Under the pieces are notes generated by a model that was not told the DNA's origin, ran no database searches, and worked only from the letters and a program-made list of their open reading frames with translations. Both the position numbers and the translations under genes were made by a program. From Demequina sp. NBRC 110053 (GTDB lineage Bacteria > Actinomycetota > Actinomycetes > Actinomycetales > Demequinaceae), in the NCBI RefSeq assembly GCF_002090095.1, contig NZ_BBRJ01000002.1:186001-250000 (forward strand): a stretch of DNA of 64,000 nucleotides, given 5' to 3'. Below, piece by piece: positions 54,134-64,000 of the stretch; position 1 is the stretch's first letter; every line of letters starts with the position of its first letter.

Positions 54134-55146
54134 TCGTTCTCCACGACTCTCGACAGGTAGCGGGCGACGGCACGCACGGCGGCCATCGTCCCTGGATAGT
54201 CCATGCGGGTGGGGCCCAAGGTTCCGAGCAGGGACGCGGCGTCCCCACTCGGGCCGTAGCCCGCCGCGATCACGGACGTGCGCGCGAGCGCATCGGTGCG
54301 GGTCTCCGCGCCGATGCGCACGGCGATGTCCTGGCCCTCGGCGGCCATCTCATGCAACAGCCGGAGCAGCACCACTTGTTCCTCCAGGGCATCGAGCACC
54401 GAGCCGATCGCGTCGGACTCGAAGTCCGCGCCCGCGCGAGCGAGGTTGGCCGCCCCGGCGAAGACGACGCGCTCGACGGTGCCGCCGCGAGCGGCGGCGA
54501 CCACCGCGTCGGCTATCGAGGTCGCCCACGAGACCTGGCCGGGGCGCGACGCCCAGCTCGTGAGCGAGGTGAGCAGTGCCGCGGGTGTGTGCCCCACCGA
54601 GGCCTCGTTGAGCTCGCGCGCCACTCGCTCGAACTCCTCGTCGCCCACGGCCTCGCCGAGCGCGACGGTCGACTGCTCGACGCGCGCATCCGCCGACACC
54701 ACGACCACGAGGGCGCGGTCGGCGCCGATGCGCACGAGCTCCACCCGCCGCACCGCGGACTCACGCAGGCTCGGGTACTGCACCACGGCGACCTGCCGCG
54801 TCAGCTGGCTGAGGAGCCTGACCGAGCGCTCGACCACGTCGTTGAGGTCGACGGCGTCCGACAGGAAGGTCTGGATGGCGCGCTTGTGAGGGTCGTGCAG
54901 CGCGGTCGCGGCGAGGTTGTCGACGAACGAGCGGTAGCCGGCGTCCGTGGGGATGCGGCCCGCGCTCGTGTGCGGCTGGGCGATGAGCCCTTCCTCCTCG
55001 AGAGCCGCCATGTCGTTGCGGATGGTCGCCGAGGACACGCCGAGCGACGACGCGTCCGCGAGTGCCTTCGATCCGACCGGCTCCGAGGTCGCGACGTAGC
55101 CCTCGACGATCGCGCGCAGGACGGCGCGGCGACGGTCTTCGCTCAC
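54130..55146 (-). CDS. hrcA: Heat-inducible transcription repressor HrcA
   Basis: A 338-residue repressor that binds CIRCE and blocks chaperone genes at normal temperature. It has an N-terminal winged helix (SEPVGSKALADASSLGVSSATIRNDMAALEEEGLI) and GRIPTDAGYRSFVDNL, a family signature. A CIRCE box lies 38 bases upstream of the ATG, consistent with autoregulation of hrcA-dnaJ. Confidence 0.96.
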   Translation of the reverse strand: MSEDRRRAVLRAIVEGYVATSEPVGSKALADASSLGVSSATIRNDMAALEEEGLIAQPHTSAGRIPTDAGYRSFVDNLAATALHDPHKRAIQTFLSDAVDLNDVVERSVRLLSQLTRQVAVVQYPSLRESAVRRVELVRIGADRALVVVVSADARVEQSTVALGEAVGDEEFERVARELNEASVGHTPAALLTSLTSWASRPGQVSWATSIADAVVAAARGGTVERVVFAGAANLARAGADFESDAIGSVLDALEEQVVLLRLLHEMAAEGQDIAVRIGAETRTDALARTSVIAAGYGPSGDAASLLGTLGPTRMDYPGTMAAVRAVARYLSRVVENE

Positions 55147-55183
55147 TGCCTCTCCTCTCGCTGCCGCTCGTCCACTGGTCGAC

Positions 55184-55210
55184 CTGGCACTCGTGTGGCC
55201 CGAGTGCTAA
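55184..55210. promoter_or_regulatory. CIRCE operator (HrcA binding site)
   Basis: Consensus TTAGCACTC-N9-GAGTGCTAA. Here the right arm GAGTGCTAA (55202-55210) is perfect and the left arm CTGGCACTC (55184-55192) matches 7 of 9, with the standard 9-base spacer. TAGAAT (55215-55210, minus strand) overlaps its end and is a likely -10 of hrcA. Confidence 0.92.
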
Positions 55211-55259
55211 TTCTAACGCGAGCGGTGGGGGTACCGTGGGCGACCAGGAGGTGGCGGAG

Positions 55260-55616
55260 GTGACGTTCGCATCGCACGACGACACGGACTCGCGGGCGGC
55301 GGGCATCGCCCACCTGGGAGCCGTCGTCGGCCCCGTGATCCCGTGGGTGGTGTGGCTCGCGCGGCGCGGCGACGACCCGAGGGCGGCTCGAGAGGCGGCC
55401 AAGGCGACCAACTTCGGGGTCCTCGTCCTGGCCCTGATGGCGGTGGCGACCGTGGTGCGAATGTTCGTGCCACTGGTGGGCTTTGTCGGTACATTGGCAC
55501 AGTTGGCAGTCCTCGTCGTCGCGGTTGTCCTGTGCTACCAGGCCTTCCGTACGGTGCGACGGGGCCTTCCAGCGTCCTATCCCTACGACATCAAAGTGGT
55601 GAGAGACCATGACTGA
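55260..55616 (+). CDS. DUF4870 membrane protein (copy 1)
   Basis: A 118-residue protein with a DUF4870 core: AAGIAHLGAVVGPVIPWVVWLARRG, REAAKATNFGVLVLALMAVATVV, then two further hydrophobic stretches and a Tyr/Pro-rich C-terminus (SYPYDIKVVRDHD). Function unknown. GTG 55260 is chosen for its AGGAGG 8 bases upstream; GTG 55236 and 55251 are alternatives. It diverges from hrcA with the CIRCE box in between, and its stop overlaps the next gene by 8 bp. Confidence 0.8.
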   Translation: MTFASHDDTDSRAAGIAHLGAVVGPVIPWVVWLARRGDDPRAAREAAKATNFGVLVLALMAVATVVRMFVPLVGFVGTLAQLAVLVVAVVLCYQAFRTVRRGLPASYPYDIKVVRDHD

Positions 55617-56013
55617 CGACAGCACGATGCCCCCGCCACCCCCGCCCGAGCAGCCCAGCCAGCCGCAGGGCCAGCAGCCGTCGGGCTCGAACGACAACAC
55701 GATGGCGACGGTCGCGCACGCGACGGTGGTGACGGGCTTCCTCATCCCGCTGATCGTGTGGCTCATCGGCAAGGACCAGAACCCGTTCGTGGACGCGGAG
55801 GGCAAGAAGGCGCTGAACTTCTCGATCCTGATCACGATCGCGTACGTGGTGTCCGCGGTGCTCGGCGTGATCCCGTTCATCGGCTGGCTCCTCGGCACGC
55901 TGATCTGGCTCGCGGCCGTGGCGGTGGGACTGATCTTCGGCATCCAGGGCGCCGTTGCCGCGAACAAGGGTCAGCCCTACAAGTACCCCTTCACGATCGA
56001 CCTGGTGAAGTGA
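55609..56013 (+). CDS. DUF4870 membrane protein (copy 2)
   Basis: A 134-residue protein: Pro/Gln-rich cytoplasmic N-terminus (MPPPPPPEQPSQPQGQQPSG), then a DUF4870 domain with three helices (ATVVTGFLIPLIVWLIGK, NFSILITIAYVVSAVLGVIP, TLIWLAAVAVGLIFGIQGAV) and the conserved end KGQPYKYPFTIDLVK. Function unknown. Overlaps copy 1 by 8 bp. Confidence 0.88.
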   Translation: MTDDSTMPPPPPPEQPSQPQGQQPSGSNDNTMATVAHATVVTGFLIPLIVWLIGKDQNPFVDAEGKKALNFSILITIAYVVSAVLGVIPFIGWLLGTLIWLAAVAVGLIFGIQGAVAANKGQPYKYPFTIDLVK

Positions 56014-56043
56014 CCCCCTGAGCCACTTCCCTGACGCACATCA

Positions 56044-56079
56044 GGGCCCGTCATCGGCCTGCTGGCCGATGACGGGCCC
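56044..56079 (+). terminator. Terminator after the first two DUF4870 genes
   Basis: Perfect 16-bp stem (56044-56059 with 56064-56079) with loop TGCT, 30 bases after the stop of copy 2 and 26 bases before copy 3. Confidence 0.88.
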
Positions 56080-56105
56080 CCGTCGTCTCTGCGACTCTGG
56101 GGACC

Positions 56106-56582
56106 ATGAGCGAGAACCAGTCCGTGCCCCAGCCTGACCAGCCAGCGCCGGCGCAGCCCCGCGCCGGACAGCCGTCGCCGACACCAGCGAGCGCAGCGCA
56201 GTACGTTCCGCAGCCCATGCTCGAGTCGGAGGCCCGCACGTGGTCCATGCTGATCCACATCATCGCGGCAGCCGCCATGGTGCTGAGCCTCGGCTTCCTC
56301 GGCTTCGTCGTCCCCCTCATCCTGTGGCTCATCTACCGCGAGCGCAGCGCCCTGGTCGACTTCCACGGCAAGCAGAACCTCAACCTTCAGCTCACGGTGC
56401 TCGTGTCGGGTGTCGCAGCGTTCGTCATCGGCGCCCTGTTCTTCGGCGTCGGGCTGATCGTGACGGTGCCCCTGTGGGGCCTGTACTGCGTGTACGCCCT
56501 GATCATCTCGATCGTCGCCGGTGTCAGGGCGCATCGCGGTGAGTACTACCGCGTGCCTGCGATCATCCCGTTCGTGAAGTAG
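56106..56582 (+). CDS. DUF4870 membrane protein (copy 3)
   Basis: A 158-residue paralogue with a Pro/Gln/Ala-rich N-terminus and a DUF4870 domain: WSMLIHIIAAAAMVLSLGFL, VVPLILWLIYRERSALVDFH, GKQNLNLQLTVLVSGVAAFVIG and ending GEYYRVPAIIPFVK. It is preceded by a terminator, so it needs its own promoter. Function unknown. Confidence 0.86.
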   Translation: MSENQSVPQPDQPAPAQPRAGQPSPTPASAAQYVPQPMLESEARTWSMLIHIIAAAAMVLSLGFLGFVVPLILWLIYRERSALVDFHGKQNLNLQLTVLVSGVAAFVIGALFFGVGLIVTVPLWGLYCVYALIISIVAGVRAHRGEYYRVPAIIPFVK

Positions 56583-56640
56583 CGGACACCGGCCCGTCGC
56601 CGCGCGCCGCGACGAGGGCCGCGCGTCAGTCCAGCCGTCG

Positions 56641-57837
56641 TCAGGTCAGCGCGCGGATGGCCGCGTCCGCGAGCAGGCGACCCCGCAGGGTGAGCACCAG
56701 ACGTCCAGCGAGCGCCGCGCGACCGTCCAGCACGCCGTCGGCGACGAGCGCTGCGATCGCATCTGGGCGCCGCGCGGGCAGGTCCGCCACAGCCATGCCC
56801 TCGGCCAGCCGCAGCCGCAGCATCACGGCCTCAAGGGCGAGATCGTCGTCGGTGAGCGGCTCGACCTCTGCGGCAGGGCTGTCGCCCGCCGCGAGTCGTG
56901 CGGCGTAGGCGCGGGGCAGCTTCACGTTCCACCACCGCATCGCATCGACGGCCTCGCCGCTGTCGCCGATGCGCGGGCCCAGGTAGCTGTGTGCGCCGGG
57001 CCCGATGCCCCACCAGTCCTGGCTGGTCCAGTAGGCGACGTTGTGCCGGCAGGCCTGGTCGGGCGACCGCGCCCAGTTGGAGACCTCGTACCACGCGTAG
57101 CCCGCGTGCCGGAGCCGCGCGTCGGCAGCCTCGTACATGTCGGCCTGGGTGTCGAGGTCCACGGGCTCGATCTCGCCCGCGCGCAGCTGACGGCCCATGC
57201 GGGTCGCCGGCTCGATCACCAGCGCGTAGGCACTCACGTGGTCCGGCTCGAGCGCGATGGCCGCGTCGAGGCTCGCCTGCCAGTCGGCGAGCGACTCTCC
57301 CGGCGTGCCGTAGATGAGGTCGAGGCTCACGGCGAGCCCCGCCTCCCGCGCCCACGCCACGGCCTTGGCGACGTTCTCGGGCCGGTGCGTGCGCTCGAGG
57401 GTAGCCAGCACGTGCGGGACGGCCGACTGCATCCCGAAGCTGACCCTGGTGAATCCGGCCGATGCGAGGGTCGCCAGTGACGCGGGCGTCACCGAGTCGG
57501 GGTTGGCCTCGGTGGTCACCTCGGCATCGGCGGCGAGCCCCCAGGACTCGCGTATGCCGCCGAGCATCGCCGCGAGGGCGCCAGCGTCGAGCATGGTGGG
57601 GGTGCCGCCGCCGAAGAACACCGTGCTCGCAGGGCGAGAATCGTCACCCATCGCCTCGCGAGCCAGCGCCATCTCGGCCAGCGCCGCGCCCACATAGTCG
57701 CCACGCGAGGAGAACTCGCCCTCGCCTGGCGCGTACGTGTTGAAGTCGCAGTAGCCGCACCTGACCGCGCAGAAGGGGACGTGGACGTAGACGCCGAAGT
57801 CGCGCATCGGCGCCGTGACCGCCTGTGCGGGGGGCAC
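56641..57837 (-). CDS. hemW: Heme chaperone/radical SAM protein HemW
   Basis: A 398-residue radical SAM protein related to coproporphyrinogen oxidase HemN but acting as a heme chaperone. The 4Fe-4S motif is CAVRCGYC (Cys23, 27, 30), followed by TVFFGGGTPTMLDAGAL and the HemW C-terminal domain. HemW differs from HemN by lacking the extra Cys after the cluster motif: here F follows D (YCDFNTY), as in HemW. GTG 57837 starts two bases after the lepA stop. Confidence 0.92.
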   Translation of the reverse strand: MPPAQAVTAPMRDFGVYVHVPFCAVRCGYCDFNTYAPGEGEFSSRGDYVGAALAEMALAREAMGDDSRPASTVFFGGGTPTMLDAGALAAMLGGIRESWGLAADAEVTTEANPDSVTPASLATLASAGFTRVSFGMQSAVPHVLATLERTHRPENVAKAVAWAREAGLAVSLDLIYGTPGESLADWQASLDAAIALEPDHVSAYALVIEPATRMGRQLRAGEIEPVDLDTQADMYEAADARLRHAGYAWYEVSNWARSPDQACRHNVAYWTSQDWWGIGPGAHSYLGPRIGDSGEAVDAMRWWNVKLPRAYAARLAAGDSPAAEVEPLTDDDLALEAVMLRLRLAEGMAVADLPARRPDAIAALVADGVLDGRAALAGRLVLTLRGRLLADAAIRALT

Positions 57838-57839
57838 CG

Positions 57840-59693
<1,854 letters not shown>

Positions 59694-59841
59694 AGGCGGA
59701 GTTCCCTAGCGGTCAGGTGACAAGGCAGACTCCATCATCCCACGTCCCCATCCACCCTCATGCGACAGCCGAACATGCCGATAGACCCTGGTGACGGCGG
59801 AGATGGCCCGCCGCGAGGACGGTCCCCCAGGAGGCGGGCAC

Positions 59842-61545
59842 GTGAGGCACGACGACGAGCTTTTCCGACAGACGTTCAGCAGCTCACCCATCGGCATGGC
59901 GCTCGTGGACGAGCGCGGGCTCATCGACGAGGCGAACGCCTCCTTCGCCGCGATCCTCGGCTACGTGCCGGAGGAGATGGCCGGTGTCTCCATGGGCGCG
60001 CTCACCCACCCTGACGACGCCGACCGCGACGCCGACCTGCGTGAGGGCCTCGCCGCGGGTGAGCTTCCCTACTTCCAGCTTCAGGCGCGGCTGGTCCACA
60101 GGTCGGGTGACATCGTGTGGACCCGCTCGACGGTCACGCGCATCGGTGACGCCACTGCGCCGCTGCGCTGCCTCGTCCAGGTCGAGGACGTCTCCGAGGT
60201 GCGCAAGGCCAAGGATCTCCTCGAGCGCCGCGCCCAGTTCGATCACCTGACGGGCATGCCCAACCGGTCGCTCCTGCTCGAGCGCACTCAGCACGCGCTC
60301 ACCCGCCACGCGCACGCCGACTCCACGGTCGCGTGCCTGTTCCTCGACCTCGACCACTTCAAGCTCGTCAACGACTCCCTGGGCCACCACGCGGGCGACC
60401 GCATGCTTGTAGCCCTCGCGCGGCGCATGCGCGACGCGGTGCGTCCCGTCGACACCGTGTCGCGACTCGGTGGCGATGAGTTCGTCATCGTGCTCGAGAA
60501 CATCGCCGGCCAGAGCGCCGCGGAGGGCCTGCTCGCGGTGGTGATGGCGGCCATCCAGGCTCCGCTGACGATCGACGGCCATCAGATGGTGCCCACCGTG
60601 AGCGCCGGCCTCGCGATGGCAGAGCCCGACATGACGGCGGAGACCCTGGTGCGCAACGCCGACCTCGCCATGTCGAGCGCCAAGCGCGCCGGACGCAACC
60701 GGGTGGCGCTGTTCCACTCGGGCATGCGCGACAGCGCGATCGTCCGCCTGTCGATCGAGACCGAGCTGCGCACGGCCATCCATGAAGGCGAGCTGGTGGT
60801 CCATTACCAGCCGGTCGTGGACATGCGCACCCGCCAGACCGTCGCGTTCGAGGCGCTCGTCCGGTGGCAGCATCCCCATCGGGGGCTGCTGCTGCCCCAG
60901 GACTTCATCGAGATCTGCGAGGACGCGAACCTCGTGGTGCCGCTCGGTGCGTACGTGATCCACGAGGCCTGCCGCTTCATCGCGGCGCACCCGGAGTTCG
61001 ACGGCAAGGTGCTGGTCAACGTGTCGACCCGGCAGATCGGCGGCGCCGACCTGACCCGAGTGGTGCGCACGGCGCTCGAGGACACCGGCGTCGACCCTTC
61101 GCGACTCGGACTCGAGATCACCGAGTCGGGCATGCTGCTCGCGACGCAGGCGGCCAACAGCGACCTCGCCGCGCTCGCATCGATGGGCGTCGACCTGATC
61201 CTCGACGACTTCGGCACCGGTTACTCGGCGCTGTCCTCCATCCTCCAGAACCCCGTCGCGGGGCTCAAGCTCGCGCGGGAGTTCACCCTGAGGCTGGGCG
61301 ACCGCGCGACCGGCGACCGGATCAGCACGGCGATCGCGAGCCTGTCCGACGGCCTCGGGATGTACGGGATCATCGAGGGCGTCGAGACGGAGGCGCAGTT
61401 CCGCCGAGCTCGTGAGCACGGCTGGGCCCTCGGGCAGGGCTTCCTGTTCGGACATCCCGTGCCGGCGCAGGACGTGTCCTTCGACGGCCCTGGCATCGCT
61501 CACCTGGGCTCGCTGCTGCACCGCGATCCGGCCGCCGCGTCCTGA
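59842..61545 (+). CDS. PAS-GGDEF-EAL cyclic-di-GMP protein
   Basis: A 567-residue signalling protein: PAS domain (about 3-125; FRQTFSSSPIGMALVDERGL), GGDEF domain with intact RLGGDEFVIVL and LFLDLDHFKLVNDSLGHHAG, and an EAL domain with FEALVRWQHP and DDFGTGYSALSSI. Both catalytic motifs look intact, so it may make and break cyclic di-GMP; in such hybrids one activity usually dominates. No membrane helix or signal was found. GTG 59842 is chosen because AGGAGG lies 7 bases upstream and it starts just before the PAS domain; GTG 59791 and ATG 59803 are alternatives. Confidence 0.9.
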   Translation: MRHDDELFRQTFSSSPIGMALVDERGLIDEANASFAAILGYVPEEMAGVSMGALTHPDDADRDADLREGLAAGELPYFQLQARLVHRSGDIVWTRSTVTRIGDATAPLRCLVQVEDVSEVRKAKDLLERRAQFDHLTGMPNRSLLLERTQHALTRHAHADSTVACLFLDLDHFKLVNDSLGHHAGDRMLVALARRMRDAVRPVDTVSRLGGDEFVIVLENIAGQSAAEGLLAVVMAAIQAPLTIDGHQMVPTVSAGLAMAEPDMTAETLVRNADLAMSSAKRAGRNRVALFHSGMRDSAIVRLSIETELRTAIHEGELVVHYQPVVDMRTRQTVAFEALVRWQHPHRGLLLPQDFIEICEDANLVVPLGAYVIHEACRFIAAHPEFDGKVLVNVSTRQIGGADLTRVVRTALEDTGVDPSRLGLEITESGMLLATQAANSDLAALASMGVDLILDDFGTGYSALSSILQNPVAGLKLAREFTLRLGDRATGDRISTAIASLSDGLGMYGIIEGVETEAQFRRAREHGWALGQGFLFGHPVPAQDVSFDGPGIAHLGSLLHRDPAAAS

Positions 61546-61602
61546 GCTCGGCTGCGCCGTGCGACCGGCGTCATGGCGGGGTGCTCGCGCTAAGGTCAGC
61601 GC

Positions 61603-62121
61603 GTGGAGCCGTTGATCCTCGCCGTAGCCGCAGCCATCGCCGTCGGCCTGGCGGCGGCGCGTGCGACGCGGCGCGCCAAGCGGCGCCGCCCGCGGCCGAG
61701 GGCGGCCTCACATTCCTACCCCGGTGACTTCTCGGGCCGCGTCGATGTTCGCTACTCGCCGCGCCCCGACGGCAGTCCCGACCCGGGCGAGATCGTGTGG
61801 ACCTGGGTCCCGTTCGAAGAGGACCACTCGCGCGGGAAGGATCGCCCCGTGCTGCTCATCGGCACGGACGGGCCCTGGCTGCTCGGCCTGCAGCTCACCA
61901 GCAAGGATCACGATCTGGACGCCGCTCGCGAGGCCCGCTGGGGGCGCCACTGGCAGGACATCGGCACCGGAGCGTGGGACAGCAGGCGTCGTCCCTCGGA
62001 GGTGCGGCTCGATAGGATCGTGCGCGTCGACCCCTCGGCGATCCGTCGCGAGGGAGCGGTGCTGCCACGCGCTCGCTTCGATTCGGTAGCACATTCGCTC
62101 ACACGGCTCCATCACTGGTAG
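61603..62121 (+). CDS. PemK/MazF-like protein with N-terminal membrane anchor
   Basis: A 172-residue protein: one hydrophobic segment at about 3-20 (LILAVAAAIAVGLAAARATR), a basic linker (RRAKRRRPRPRAA), then a PemK/MazF-like domain (VDVRYSPRPDGSPDPGEIVW, RGKDRPVLLIGTDGPWLLGL, TSKDHD). Ribonuclease activity is doubtful because the toxin residues are only partly kept, and no antitoxin gene lies next to it. It is a conserved actinobacterial type, so a housekeeping role is more likely than a toxin. Confidence 0.8.
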   Translation: MEPLILAVAAAIAVGLAAARATRRAKRRRPRPRAASHSYPGDFSGRVDVRYSPRPDGSPDPGEIVWTWVPFEEDHSRGKDRPVLLIGTDGPWLLGLQLTSKDHDLDAAREARWGRHWQDIGTGAWDSRRRPSEVRLDRIVRVDPSAIRREGAVLPRARFDSVAHSLTRLHHW

Positions 62122-62193
62122 GATGGGAAGCCGTGTGTGAGCGCGCGCTCGCGCCGCACTGACCGAACTTTCACCACTGAAGAAGGATTCCAC

Positions 62194-62454
62194 GTGGCCA
62201 ACATCAAGTCCAAGATCAAGCGCATCGGCACCAACGAGAAGGCTCGCCAGCGCAACGTCGCCGTCAAGTCGGAGCTCAAGACCAACGTCCGCAAGGTGCG
62301 CGAGGCCGTCGCCGCGGGCGACAAGTCGGCCGCCGAGGCGGCTCTCAAGACCGCGACCGTCAAGCTCGACAAGGCCGTCTCCAAGGGTGTCATCCACGAG
62401 AACCAGGCCGCGAACCGCAAGTCCGCGCTCGCCAAGCAGGTCGCCGCTCTCTGA
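62194..62454 (+). CDS. rpsT: Ribosomal protein bS20
   Basis: Small-subunit protein of 86 residues: [60 protein letters not shown]. It starts at GTG 62194 with AAGGA upstream. TAGGAT at 62120-62125 may be a -10. The leader is about 65 bases. It is followed by a terminator shared with the convergent holA. Confidence 0.96.
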   Translation: MANIKSKIKRIGTNEKARQRNVAVKSELKTNVRKVREAVAAGDKSAAEAALKTATVKLDKAVSKGVIHENQAANRKSALAKQVAAL

Positions 62455-62472
62455 GCCGCTTCCCCCAGCACT

Positions 62473-62521
62473 AGCCCCGACATCGCCCCGGCGCCCACCG
62501 CGCCGAGCGAGGCTCGGGGCT
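62473..62521. terminator. Terminator between rpsT and holA
   Basis: AGCCCCGA (62473-62480) pairs with TCGGGGCT (62514-62521), with an inner CGGCG/CGCCG stem. It ends in TTCTG toward rpsT, and lies between convergent genes. Confidence 0.75.
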
Positions 62522-62594
62522 TCTGCATATGCGGACGCGCCAGCGCCGGCCTCGGGGATGTCTCGGTGCCGCGAGCGCGGCTCCGAGCAGCGCG

Positions 62595-63578
62595 TCAGCC
62601 GCCAGCCAGCTGCGCCACGGTCCGCACCGCGCGTTCGAGGGCGAACGCAGGCGCGCGCCCGGCGCCCTTGATCTCCGCATCGGCCTGAGCCACGACCTCG
62701 ATGGCCTCGCCCAGCGTCTCGGCGTTCCAGCGGCGCAGCTCCCTGCGCGCTCGGTCGACCTGCCACGGCGGGAGGTTGAGATCGCGAGTCGGGTCCAGGC
62801 CTCGGCCGCGCGAGGCGCCCACCTTGGCGAGCACGCGCAGCTTGGCGGCGAGCGCGGCGTTGAGGGGAACGGGATCCACCCCTGCGGCCAGCGCGTGCCT
62901 CACGAGCGTCACCGCTTCGCGCGCATCGCCTGCGATGGCGGCGTCCGCGACGGAGAACGCCGTCGCATTCACGCGGGTGCCGTAGTAGCGCGCGACCGCC
63001 TCCTCCGTGATGGTCCCGTCGACGTCGCCGATGAGCTGTTGGCACGCTGCAGCGAGCTCCGGCAGGTCCTGGCCGACGGCGTCGACGAGCCTGCGCACCA
63101 CACCCGCCTGAACGGGCCGCTTGGCGCGCTCGAACTCGGCCGCCACGAAGTCCGCGAACTCGGTCTCGCGCTTGACCGCGGGACACGTGTACTCGGGCAC
63201 GGACGCCTTGCGAAGCGTGTCCAGGAGGCGCTTGCCGCGGACTCCCCCACCGTGTCGAATCACGACCACCACATCGGACTCCGGCGCGGCGGCGTACGCC
63301 AGCGCGTCCGTGAGGAACGCGTCGTTCATGGCCTCGCCGCCCTCGACCACGACCAGCCCGGGCTCGTCGAAGAGCGATGGGCTGGCAGCGGCGAGGAGCG
63401 CGCCGGAGGTGTAGGCGCCTGCGTCCAGCGTGGTGACCGCGATGCCCGACCCCATCGCATGGTGGATGCGCTCGACGGCGCGCGCCGCGAGCAGCGTCTC
63501 CGGTCCGCTGACCAGCACCAGTGGTGCGGGGCTGGCGCGATGCCAGGTGGGTTCGGGGGCACGAGAGCGCGGCGGCAT
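62595..63578 (-). CDS. holA: DNA polymerase III delta subunit
   Basis: Clamp-loader subunit of 327 residues: VLVSGPETLLAARAVERIHH, DEPGLVVVEGGEAMNDAFL, LLDTLRKASVPEYTCPAVKR, LPELAAACQQLIGDVDGTIT and a C-terminal collar domain (LAAKLRVLAKVGASRG). It lacks Walker motifs, as delta should. It starts 4 bases after the comEC stop, the usual pairing. Confidence 0.93.
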   Translation of the reverse strand: MPPRSRAPEPTWHRASPAPLVLVSGPETLLAARAVERIHHAMGSGIAVTTLDAGAYTSGALLAAASPSLFDEPGLVVVEGGEAMNDAFLTDALAYAAAPESDVVVVIRHGGGVRGKRLLDTLRKASVPEYTCPAVKRETEFADFVAAEFERAKRPVQAGVVRRLVDAVGQDLPELAAACQQLIGDVDGTITEEAVARYYGTRVNATAFSVADAAIAGDAREAVTLVRHALAAGVDPVPLNAALAAKLRVLAKVGASRGRGLDPTRDLNLPPWQVDRARRELRRWNAETLGEAIEVVAQADAEIKGAGRAPAFALERAVRTVAQLAGG

Positions 63579-63582
63579 GGCA

Positions 63583-64000
63583 CTAGCGTCCCACGCCCGA
63601 CGGACACGGCGTCCACGTGAGGGTGTCGCCCTCGCGTGCGAGAGCGACCGGAGAGCACGTGTCCGTCCTCAGCATGCGCGCCCCCGCGCCGTAGAGCGCG
63701 AGGGCATGCTGCGTGGGATGGCCGTGCCGGTTGCCCTCCCCCACGGTGACGAGCGCGAGCTCGGCATCGATGAGAGCGGCGAGCCCCGGATCCTGATCCG
63801 CCGACCCGTGGTGGGCGACCTTCACCGCGTCGACGGTGACCCCTGACGGCAGCGCGGAGGCCAGCGCGGCCTGCCCAGGCGACTCGAGGTCGCCGAGCGC
63901 GAGCACCGTGGCCTGGTCGGCCTGCGCGAGCACGACGATGCTCGCGTCGTTGGCGCCCGCGTCGGACTCTGCATGGAGCGTCGAGAGGACGGCGAGCGTC
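63583..64000 (-). CDS. comEC: ComEC/Rec2 competence membrane protein (3' part)
   Basis: The C-terminal metallo-beta-lactamase-like domain of ComEC, which runs off the right edge. Visible motifs are SDAGANDASIVVLAQ (read from the edge), VLALGDLESPGQ, DAVKVAHHGSADQ and ALVTVGEGNRHGHPTQHALA. In transformable bacteria this protein forms the DNA uptake channel. Only about 139 residues are here, so membrane domains are not seen. Confidence 0.92.
   Translation of the reverse strand, partial: TLAVLSTLHAESDAGANDASIVVLAQADQATVLALGDLESPGQAALASALPSGVTVDAVKVAHHGSADQDPGLAALIDAELALVTVGEGNRHGHPTQHALALYGAGARMLRTDTCSPVALAREGDTLTWTPCPSGVGR

Noticed and set aside
61603-62121. Active toxin-antitoxin system
   Set aside because: Only the PemK-like gene is present; the neighbouring genes are a cyclic-di-GMP protein and rpsT.

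Overview
The window is a 64 kb stretch of a high-GC Gram-positive (actinobacterial) chromosome, most likely Micrococcales and perhaps close to Demequinaceae or Cellulomonadaceae. I could not fix the genus. The evidence is the strong G/C third-position bias, many GTG starts, probable leaderless promoters, a FasR-fabD-fabH-acpP-fabF cluster followed by a DUF3145 gene, a Zur regulon that includes zinc-free ribosomal paralogues, and the actinobacterial core order comEC-holA-rpsT ... lepA-hemW-hrcA-dnaJ-rsmE-HIT-phoH-ybeY-corC-era-leuA-recO-uppS-zur-glyS-dus-dgt-dnaG. I saw no prophage, insertion sequence, CRISPR array or integron. Gene density is high and most genes sit in tight operons with 1-8 bp overlaps.

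Layout. 0-11 kb: the end of aceE, a membrane protein with a long acidic tail, the type II fatty-acid synthesis operon with its FasR-type activator, DUF3145, and the NAD(P)HX repair pair nnrE/nnrD with def on the opposite strand between them. 11-17 kb: a CsbD-like stress protein, then the glycerol operon glpD-glpF-glpK, divergent from a SorC-type regulator across a perfect palindrome. 17-22 kb: a three-gene SPFH / zinc-ribbon / small membrane protein module resembling Bacillus YdjI-YdjG-YdjH, DUF1905, dinB, and tRNA-Ile2(CAU) and tRNA-Asn(GUU). 22-26 kb: a phosphonate/phosphite-type ABC transporter (phnD-phnC-phnE-phnE) with a strong intercistronic hairpin. 26-36 kb: dnaG, three small genes of unknown function, dgt, a RibD/DHFR-like reductase, a tRNA-dihydrouridine synthase, a YibE/F membrane protein and glyS.

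36-43 kb is a zinc-homeostasis island. One Zur-like box lies between a leftward operon of cysteine-depleted ribosomal proteins (bL28, bL33, uS14, bL31, bL36, bL32), which runs on into an HU gene, and a rightward COG0523-type gene that lacks a P-loop. A second Zur-like box sits inside a near-consensus promoter driving znuA-znuC-znuB-zur and a VTT-domain membrane protein. Together these genes would import zinc and release zinc held in ribosomes during starvation.

43-64 kb is mostly housekeeping: uppS, recO, a GNAT/MarR pair divergent from an NADP-binding oxidoreductase, leuA with a Leu-Leu-Leu leader peptide and attenuator hairpin, era to hrcA with a CIRCE operator, three tandem DUF4870 membrane proteins, hemW, lepA, a PAS-GGDEF-EAL protein, a membrane-anchored PemK-like protein, rpsT, holA and the 3' part of comEC.

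Observations most worth checking are the paired FasR-like operators, a nested 100-nt hairpin after fabF, an over-represented 9-mer GCCGATGCG that also anchors an 18-nt intergenic repeat, the HU gene in the zinc-starvation operon, the Ydj-like module without PspA, and the leu leader. No wholly new defence or mobile system was visible.
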